Notes under the pieces: generated by a model | What the model was told of the DNA's origin: nothing | Databases searched by the model: none | The model's input: the letters and a program-made list of their open reading frames with translations, nothing else | Position numbers and translations under genes: made by a program | Part shown: positions 49,801-60,900 of the stretch, in pieces | Numbering within the stretch: position 1 is the first letter of the stretch | Layout of the letters: every line of letters starts with the position of its first letter | NCBI GenBank assembly: GCA_019802505.1 | Contig: JAFMOC010000429.1 | Span: forward strand, 22,501 to 86,500 | Direction: 5' to 3' | Source of the DNA: Corydoras sp. C115 | Lineage: Eukaryota > Chordata > Actinopteri > Siluriformes > Callichthyidae | DNA length: 64,000 bases

Positions 49801-52800
49801 CTGGATGGGCATGGGGAACACTCCCCCCCCCCCCACCCTAATAGAGGATAAAGCGAAAGATAATTTAATTTAAATATTAATTCCAAGAGTTCCCAAATCC
49901 AATACATTATCTCATCTCATCTCATTATCTCCCTTAATCCTATACTAGGGATTAGTGTAGCGTTCCTCATGCCCATCCAGGGGAGAACATTTCAGAAGGT
50001 CACTTACTCACAGACACACTACATAGGGGCATACATAGGATTTAGAGCTGCCAATTCACCTTGAATCCATGTTTTTAGACTGTGAGAGGAGACTGGGGGT
50101 GGCATGGTGGCTTAGTGGTTAGCATGTTCTCCTCTCAGTGCTAGGGATTCCCGGTTCGAATCCCAATCTTGGTGGGTTTCCTCCGGGTTCTCGGGTTTCC
50201 TCCCACAGTCCAACAACATGGATCAAGGTCAATCGAAATCTCCAAATTGCCCCATATAGAGTGTGTCTGTGTGAGTGAGTGAGTGTGTGTCCAGTGATAG
50301 ATGACGTCCTGTCCTGTGTGTATCTGCCCAGCGCCAGAAATGTTCTCCCCTGGATGTGAATGGGGAACCCCCCCCAGCGACCCTAATAGAGGATAAAGTG
50401 GAAGATAATGGATGGATGGAATTCACCTTTGAATCCATGTTTTTAAACTGTGAGAGGAAACTGGGGGCGGCACGGTGGTTTAGTGGTTAGCATGTTCTCC
50501 TCTCAGCCTTATGGATTCCTGGTTCGAATCCCAATCTGGGAGTTTCCATGTTCACTCTGTGTCTGAGTGGGTTTCCCGCCACAGTTCAAAAACATGGATC
50601 AAGGTCAATTGAATGCTCTAAATTGCCCCATATAGAGTATGTGTGAGTGAGTGAGTGAGTGTGTGTCCAGTGATAGATTGGCGCCCTGTCCTGGGAGTAT
50701 CTGCCCAGCGCCCGAAACATTCTCCCCTGGATGGGCATGGGGAACCCCCCCCCTGTATATATGAGCTATAACAATAAACTAATAAAAACATTAGTTATGC
50801 TCAATGCCAAGGGGCAATACCTGCTGCTGTGAGTGTTGCTGACCAGCTCAAGGGCAGAACACGGCACCCTGAGACCTTCCGGGAAGCCGTCTTCGAGGCG
50901 AGGCCGTCCTGCTTATTATCCTCCTTGGCGACTTTCCCCGCGGCTGAGAAACAACGCGAGCAATATGCTTTAGGAGTCATTTCGTACAGTGCGAAAGCAA
51001 GTCTGTCGAGAAGATCCCCGCCGCCAGAATAATCTCAGCGAGTCTGTCACTCACCCGTGAAGATCCGTTCATCAAACATCCTGCGAAGGAATAAACAAGC
51101 GCGTGAACAACATTCATCAGATTGAACTGCTTAATTGAAATTCAAGAGGCTGCCGACTCGGCGGGAGACGGCTCCGTCAAGCCAAATCGGCAGGCTCATG
51201 CTGGCATATGGATGGCGGTGGTTGCGGCGCCCAGCGGGGGCGCCAAAACTTTAGATGGCAAACGCCGCCCGGCCAGATGGCACCGGGAGACGCGGGGCTT
51301 ACTTAATGAGATTTGGAGAGCCGCAAAATAAACAAAGGCACGATCTTGAAAGTCAAGTAGCCTGAGTGAAAGGACTGGGCATCGTGTTTAGATATCAGGC
51401 TTTAAAAAAAGCCGCCATGTTGCATAAACACACTCAATTATGAGAACATCAGGAAGCTAATCAAGCATAATCCCCATCATAATTAACGTTGGATTATTAT
51501 CATTTACATTCTTTAAGTAATGGTTATTAATATTTGTTTCTCTGTGGGGGCGACGGCAATCAGACTGTTTCTATTGATCTGAGAAACACTGGGAAGCAAA
51601 CAAAACAGCCATCCATCCATTATCTAGGGTCGCGGGGGGGTTTCGGGCGCTGGGAAGATACACCCAGGACAGGGCACCAATCTATCACTTGGCACACACT
51701 CACTCACACACACTCTATATGAGGCAATTTGGAGATGTTTTTGGGCTGTGGGAGGAAACCGGAGAACCCGGGGGAAGCCCATGCGGACACGGGGAGAACA
51801 TGGAAACTCCACCCAGATTGGGATTCCAACCAGGAATCCCTAGAACTGAGAGGAGAACATGCCAACCACTAAGCTAACATAACACATAATAATAAATATC
51901 CATCCATCCATTATCTTCCACTTTATCCTCTACTAGGGTTGCTGGGGGTTCCCCATGCCCATCCAGGGGAGAACGTCGGGCGCTGGGTAGATACACCCAG
52001 GACAGGACGCCAATCTATCGCTGGGCACACACTCACTCACACAGACACACTCTATATGGGGCAATTTGGAGAATTCAATTGACCTTGATCCATGTTTTTG
52101 GACTGTGGGAGGAAATCAGAGAACCCGGAGGAAACCCACGTGGACACGGGGAGAACATGGAAACTCCACCCAGATTGAGATTCCAACCAGGAATCCCTAG
52201 AACTGAGAGGAGAACATGCCAACCACTAAGCTAATGTAACACATAATAATAAATATCCATCCATCCATTATCTTCCACTTTATCCTCTACTAGGGTTGCT
52301 GGGGGTTCCCCATGCCCATCCAGGGGAGAACGTCGGGCGCTGGGTAGATACACCCAGGACAGGACGCCAATCTATGGCTGGGCACACACTCACTCACACA
52401 GACACATATTATATGGGGCAATTTGGAGAACTCATTTGACTTGATCCATGTTTTTGGACTGTGGGAGGAAACCGGAGAACCCGGGGAAAGCCCATGCGGA
52501 CACGGGGAGAACATGGAAACTCCACCCAGATTGGGATTCCAACCAGGAATCCCTAGAACTGAGAGGAGAACATGCCAACCACTAAGCTAACGTAACACAT
52601 AATAATAAATATCCATCCATCCATTATCTTCCACTTTATCCTCTACTAGGGTTGCTGGGGGTTCCCCATGCCCATCCAGGGGAGAACGTCGGGCGCTGGG
52701 TAGATACACCCAGGACAGGACGCCAATCTATGGCTGGGCACACACTCACTCACACAGACACATACTATATGGGGCAATTTGGAGAACTCATTTGACTTGA

Positions 52801-54873
52801 TCCATGTTTTTGGACTGTGGGAGGAAACCGGAGAACCCAGAGGAAACCCACACGGACACAGGGAGTACATGGAGACTCCACCCAATCCCTAGCGCTGAGA
52901 GGAGAACATGCTAACCACTAAGCCACCATATATATTTCTATATTTGGTCACACTTTTATCTGCTTAAGGTCAGAACACAGGGTTGGTGGAGCACTCCTGG
53001 AGCAATGAGGGTTGAGTGTCTTGCTCAATATCCCACAATGGTAACTTCAGTAGATCTGGGATTTGAACCCCTAACCTTCAGATTGATACCCACTGAGCTA
53101 CCACACCCAACTTCTTCTCCATAACCACAGAATACAAATACATTATATACACTTATAAATTAGACCAGAAGATGCTGTTGACCTTCTATTGGCCTGCCGC
53201 TGAAAGTGCGATCTCATACTGTGTCGCAGCATGGCATGCTGGTTATTTGGCCTCTGAGAGAAAGGCCCTGCAGAAGGTCACCACCACCACCAAGAGGATC
53301 ATTGGCTGCTCTCTGCCTTCTCTGGAAGCCATCTCCAGTTCCCACTGTGTTAGTCAGTGCACATCCATCCTCACTCAGAGACTCCTCCCATCATGCTAAT
53401 CACTTCCCCTGACCTGATTCCCTCTAACAGACACAACAGTTCACTGAGCACCGGCGCCACCATGTTCCCAAACCGCTTCATGCCCTGGATAATTAGAACC
53501 CTGAAAGATGAACCTTCAAATGGTAATCAGGTGAAATGATCTAGACTGTGTAACAGCCACAAACACTTATGTATTTATTGTATCAGTGTGTGTAAAGTCT
53601 GAAACGACATCCCCTCAACAATATGGCGGTCTTGTTGCTGCATTGCTTCTAAATCATTCCATCACCACATACATCTACTAGGGTCACGGGGGGGTTCCCC
53701 ATGCCCATCCAGGGAAGAACGTTTCGGGCGCTGGGCAGATAAACCCAGGACAGGGCGCCAATCTATCTCTGGACACACACTCACTCACACACACACTCTA
53801 TATGGGGCAATTTGGAGAATTCAATTGACCTTGATTTATGTTTTTGAACTGTGCGAGGAAACCGGAGAACCCGGAGGAAACCCACGTGGACACGGGGAGA
53901 ACATGGAAACTCCACCCAGATTGGGATTTGAACTGGGAATCCCTAGTGCTGAGAGGAGAACATGCTATTTACTAAGCCACCGTGCCACCCATACTAAGTA
54001 TATATATATAAAGCACGTTCTCCTCTCAGCACTAGGGATTCCCGGTTTGAATCCCAATCTGGGTGGAGTTTCCATGTTCTCCCCGTGTCCGTGTGGGTTT
54101 CCTCCGGGTTCTCCGGTTTCCTCCCACAGTCCAAAAACAGTGATCAAGTCAATTGAATTCTCCAAATTGCCCCATATAGAGTGTGACTGTGTGAGTGAGT
54201 GTGTGTCCAGAGATAGATTGGTGTCCCTTCCTGGGTGTATCTGCCCAGCACCCGAAACGTTCTCCCCTGGGTGGGCATGGGGAACCCCCCCGCGACCCTA
54301 ATAGAGGCTAAAGCAGAAGATAATGGATGAATATTTATATACATACACTATATCATTCCAAAGGATTTAACAAAACTAAAATGTATTACACACTTCACTT
54401 CTTTTTCAGACACTTTTTCAGGTCAGAAAGCAGCTCCTCACCTTTTGACCACAAAGCGGACACTGTGCCTCTCCTCCAAGATCCTCTTGAGTTTGGGCAC
54501 GCCGTAGGTACAAGGCCTCTTAAAGGGAATCTTGTCTGGTATTCCAATGATCTCTACAGCTTCAGGGTCACAGGCAATCTTCCGGTACGGCACAGGAACC
54601 ATGTGATCCAGACCTAGAGCTTCAGCTGATATGGATTCAATGGTTAATTTGATTTGTTCTGAATATTTATAATACCTCTATAATATATAAATATATATAA
54701 AATACAATATCAAAGAATATTCACAGAATGCATACTGATGCAAACTAGGAACTTTCACACCAGCGCTAAGAACTCATTGAGAAGAAAGTGTCAACACACT
54801 CCCATATACTACACTCCTAAAACTAGGTATTCTAGTATTATATTAATATAAAAAAATTGTGGAGGTACAGAAA

Positions 54874-54906
<33 letters not shown>

Positions 54907-57900
54907 CATTATATTACAGGATTTAAATTTTGGTGTATCCCTAAAATGCTCGTAATCAAAACTCCTATGGAAAATTAAAAGCCCAATCCTGAGCTACTTA
55001 AATAATTTACATTTAGTCATTTAGCAGACGCTTGAATCCAAAACGACTTACAAATGAGAACATAAGTCAGTAGTTATGAAGAAAACCAGCTCAGCTACAC
55101 TGTAGAATTATCAAACCTGATCGTTATATGATCCTGCATTGTTATTTATTTATTATTTTGTTCATGTTTTTGGGACTTTTATTATTCAATTCAAATATAC
55201 ATAATGTATTTCATCACACAATCTTAATCCAGAAAATCTGACATAAAATGGATGACACCAGTGAGTGACACCAGTGAGTGAGTAAAATGAGTGACACCAG
55301 AAAAAAATAGTAACAAAATCATCCATCCATTATCTTTCTGCTTTATCCTCGGGGAAAAAGCGGGGGGGGGGGGGGGGGGGTTCCCCTTGCCCATCCAGAG
55401 GAGAAAGTCTCGGGCGCTGGGCAGATACACCCAGGACAGGGTGCCAATCTATGTCTGGACACACACTTACTCACACAGACACACTCTATATGGGGCAATT
55501 TGAAGAATTCAGTTGACTTGATCCATGTTTTTGGACTGTGGGAGGAAACCGGAGAACCCGGATGAAACCCACGTGGACACAGGGAGAACATGGAAACTCC
55601 ACCCAGATTGGGATTCGAACCAGGAATCACTAGTGCTGAGAGGAGAACATGCTCACCACCAAGCCACGGTGCCAACCCCCCATTTCTTTTAATTTTAATT
55701 TAATTTTATTTCATTTTTTTATTCTACAACAGGTGTTTGTTAAAAAGAAACTTCAAAACTTCCCTGCATGTTAACTTGTTAAATGTTGCATATAGGTCCT
55801 CAAATGTCTGAACTCCCAAAAGTTAGGGATTTCAGCAGAAAAATGAAAAAGTATTTCTTTTTTAAGCTTTAAAAATTCACAAAGAACCATGAAGCATTAT
55901 CTAAAGGCTGTTGTATCTGTTCTTGCTGTCTCTCTCGGCATTTACACAGGAAATGAATGAGCAACTGTTTCACATACGCTTGTTGGTGTGAAAGCAGGGG
56001 TACGGCTGGAGCTCCGTTTCGGGTTTTTGACTCACCATAGCGGCTGTTAAAGAGAATCTGGACACATTCGCGCAATGTGTTGATGTCTTCTGTTTCTTTA
56101 ATGAAAGCATCCCATTTTTCTAGACAAAACAAAAACAACACAATAACCACAAGAGTATTTGGACACTTACACATTATAGCTAGTTTTTATGACCCCCCAC
56201 CCCCCACGTGACACTCATATCAAATTAAACAAAAGATTATGGATGGATGGATAGATAAAAGTCTCTTTACCTAATATTTAAAAGTTCATTTACTGGCTTG
56301 ACCTTTTTATGATTTTCCATCCATCCATTATCTTCGGCATTATCCTGTACTAGGGTCGCCGGACTGGGGGTTGAGGGTTCCCCATGCCCATCCAGGGGAG
56401 AATGTTTCGGGCACTGGGCAGATACACAGGACGCCAATCTATCACTGGACACACACTCACTCACACACACACACTATATGGGGCAATTTGGAGAATTCAA
56501 TTGACCTTGATTCATGTTTTTGGACTGTGGGAGGAAACCCACACGGACACGGGGAGAACATGGAAACTCCACCCAGATTGGGATTCGTACCGGGAATCCC
56601 TAGAGCTGAGAGGAGAACATGCTAACCACTAAGCCACCTCAGTCAGCTTTTTATGATCTTTTTCATTCATTCATTTATTCATTATCTCCCGCTTTATCCT
56701 CTATTAGGGTCGCGGTGGGGGGGGTTCCCCATGCCCATCCAGGGGAGAACGTCTCGGGCGCTGGGCAGACACACCCAGGACAGGGCATCGCTGGGCACAC
56801 ACTCACTCACACACACACTCTATATGGGGCAATTTGGAGAATTCAGTTGACCTTGATCCATGTTTTTGGACTGTGGGAGGAAACCGGAGAACCCGGAGGA
56901 AACCCACGGGGACACGGGGAGAACATGGAAACTCCACCCAGATGGGGATTCGAACCGGGAATCCCTAGCGCTGAGAGGAGAACATGCTAAACACTAAGCC
57001 ACCGTGCCATCAGCTTTTTATTATTTTGTACTACAAAATGAATTCAATGTGGAATTTATAAATACATTTTTACTTTTAAAATGACTTTTATTATTTATAT
57101 TAAATATTCATAAAATATTTAGGGGGGGGGTGTTCCCCATGCCCATCCAGGGGAGAACGTTTTGGGCGCTGGGTAGAGCGCCAATCTAGGACAACCCAGG
57201 ACAGGGCGTTAATCTATCGTTGGGCACACACTCACACAAACACACTCTATATGGGGCAATTTGGAGAATTCAATTGACATGATCCATGTTTTTGGACTGT
57301 GGGAGGAAACCAGAGAACCCGGAGGAAACCCACGTGGACACGGGGAGAACATGGAAACTCCACCCAGATTGGGATTCGAACCGGGAATCCCTAGAGCTGA
57401 GAGGAGAACATGCCAACCACTAAACCACCCACGAGTGACACCAGAAAATAATAATAATAATAATCAGTCAGTCGTGTCCTTTGGGTTTTAAAGCTTTGTT
57501 ATGTACTTTGGACTCATTTGCTTCACCAAACGGAGACAATTAGCACAGGTCCCGACTCCTAGCATGGCTAAGAGTTTCCTGTTGCTCATTTAAAAAAACA
57601 GAAATAGCCGTGGATGATTCAATGTCCTGGCCAAACTCCCAGAGTCCTGTCCTCCTGCACGCATCCCCTCACTAAGCCTCCTTTTTAATCATTATCCAAG
57701 CGCAGTCGGAGCTACGGGGGCTAAAGCGAAGGCTAAAGTAGCCAGCACTTACCAGATGGTCATTTCTCCATGAGTGCCTCTCTTTTAATGAAATTCTGAT
57801 TTCACTGTCAGTGCAGGGCAGAATGGGTGCAAATGTCATGTCCCTGAACCGTCATTCAAACAGTGGGCAGAATAAAACCTTTTGAATGCTTGAGATCGTT

Positions 57901-60900
57901 CTCGTTTTTATAAAAGGCAGGACATGTTCATGACTTGAATGTTTATTGTTCTGTGTATCATTTACATACATTACATTTAGTCATTTAGCAGACGCTTTTA
58001 TCCAAAGCGACTTACAAATGAGAACACCACAAGTCAGAAGCCATGGAGAAAACCAACTATACTGTAAGTTCATCAAACTTGATTGTTATTCGAAGCTGCG
58101 CCCCCTTCCCCCCTTTTTTTTTTATTAATTAATTAATTTATTTATTTATTTTTTTTATAACAGGTATTTGTTAAATAGATGCGTCTTAAGTAGTTTCTTA
58201 AAACTGTTTAGAGATTCTGCCTTACGGACAGAGTTGGGAAGAACGTTCCACCATTTTGCAGTGGTGAACGCCACAGAATGAGAATTAGCTCCTCGGTGAG
58301 GTGGAATCGCCAGGCGGCAATCATCACTGGAGCGAAGTGAACGAGTCGGAGTGTATTTTGAAAAGATAGAGTGAAGGTAAGAGGGGGAAGATCCAGAAAT
58401 GGTTCTGTATACCAGAGTCAGCGACTTGTACTGAATACGAGCAGCTACAGGAAGCCAATGGAGGGAAGTGAGTAATGGAGTGACATGAGTTCGCTTGGGG
58501 GTTAAACACGAGTCGGGCTGCAGAGTTCTGAATAAGTTGAAGAGGTCTGATGGTGGAAGTTGGGATACCGGCAAGAAGTGCATTACAATAATCAAGCCGG
58601 GATAAGACTAGGGCTTGAACGTCCTGTATTTATTGAAATCCTTGTGTTTGCACATGTGCACTTTGTGTTGGCTGTTATATGTAGCACCTTGTTCCGGGGG
58701 AACGCTGTCTCGTTCCACATATATAGCACTGTGCTTTATATTGTGGAATGACAAATAAAAAATACTTGAATGTACCAACATCCATCCATCCATTATCTTC
58801 CGCTTTATCCTATATTAAGGTCGCAGGGGTTCCCCATGTCCATCCAGGGGAGAATGTTTCGGGCGCTGGGCAGATACACCCAGGACAGGACGCCCATCTA
58901 TCACTGGACACACACTCACTCACACAAACACACTCTATATGGGACAATTTGGAGAGTTCAACTGACCTTGATCCATGTTTTTGGACTGTGGGAGGAAACC
59001 GGAGAACCCGCAGGAAACCCACGCAGACACGGGGAGAACATGGAACCTCCACCCATATTGGGATTCGAACCGGGAATCCGTAGCGCTGAGAGGAGAACAT
59101 GCTAACCACTAAGCCACCGTTCCGCTCAAATATAAAATTAATCGATCCATCCATCATCTTCCACTTTATCCTCTACTAGGGTTGTGCGGGGGGGCGGGGG
59201 GGGGGTTGTCCTCATGCCCATCCAGGGGAGAACATTTCAGGTGCTGGGCAGATACACCCAGGGCAGGACACCAATCTATCACTGGACACACACTCACTCA
59301 CACAGACAGACTCTATATGGGGCAATTTGGAGAGTTCAATTGACTTGTTCCATGTTTTTGGACTGTGGGAGGAAACCGGAGAACCCGGAGGAAACAGACA
59401 CGGGGAGAACATGGAAACTCCACCCAGATTGGGATTTGAACTGGGAATCCCTAGAGCTGAGAGAAGAACATGCCAACCACTAAGTATGTGTGGGTATGGG
59501 TGTGTTTGTGTGTGTGTCGCTGGCAAACCTGATTTTTCATGAACTATAGAGAAGAGAAGGCGCTTGGAAAGATGGATGCTGGGAGGACTCTGGGTAACAT
59601 CACCTGCCAGGGCAATCAGCTCACCTAGAACACACACACAGATTATAATCTCACCTCTGGTTGACATTTTAAGTTCTGATACTGGTTATATTTTACTGTT
59701 GATAATAAACTAAATTAATGCATATAAAATATTATATATATATATATATATATATCCATCCAGGGCGGCACGGTGGTTTAGTGGTTAGCCCATTCGCCTC
59801 TCAGCACTAGGGGTTCCCGGTTCGAATCCCCATCTAGGTGGAGTTTCCATGTTCTCCCGTGTCTGCGTGGGTTTCCTCCGGGTTCTCCGGTTTCCTCCCA
59901 CAGTCCAAAAATATGGATCAAGTCAATTGAATTCTCCAAATTGCCCCATATAGAGTGTGTTTGTGTGTGTGTGTGTGCGTGTGAGTGTGTGCCCAGCATT
60001 AGATTGGCGCCCTGTCCTGGATTTATCTGCCCAGCGCCCGAAACGTTCTCCCCTTGATGGGCATGAAGAACCCCCTCGCGACCCTAATATAGGATAAAGC
60101 GGAAGATAATGAATGAATGAATGAATACATCCATCCATCCATTATCTTCAGCTTTATCCTCTACTAGGCTTGAGGTGGGGTTCCACATGTCCATCCAGGG
60201 GAGAACGTTTCGGGCACTGGGCAGATACACCCAGGTCAGGACGCCAATCTATCACTGGACACACACTCACTCACACACACACTCTATATGGGGCAATTTG
60301 GAGAATTCAATTGACCTTGATCCATGTTTTTGGACTGTGGAAGGAAACCGGAGAACCCGGAAGAAACCCATGCGGACACGGGGAGAACATGGAAACTCCA
60401 CCCATATTGGGATTCGCACCGGGAATTACTAGTGCTGAGAGGAGAACATGCTAACTACTAAGCCACCGTGCCCCCTTGCATAAAACATATAAAAATATAT
60501 TATATATTTTATTAGTTTACAGATTGAAGATGGAGGGGTGGCATGGCGGCTTAGAGGATCCAGGTTCGAATCCCGATCGGAGTTTTCACATTCTCCCCAT
60601 GTTTACGTTGGTTTTGTCCAGTTTCCTACTACAGTCCAAAAACATGGATTTTAAGGTCAAATTGGATGCTCTAAATTGCCCCGATAACGAGAGGTGAACA
60701 TGCTAACCAATAATAATAATAATAATAATAATAATACATTTTATTTGATGGCGCCTTTCTGGACACTCAAGGTCACCTTACAAAGAAAAAACTATAAAAA
60801 AAAAACAACAATAATAAATAAAGCACTCAGTCTAATCATAGTAAAATAAATTTAAGTAAAAAATAAATTAAAAGATAGAGGAAATAAAATCAGAGATTAT

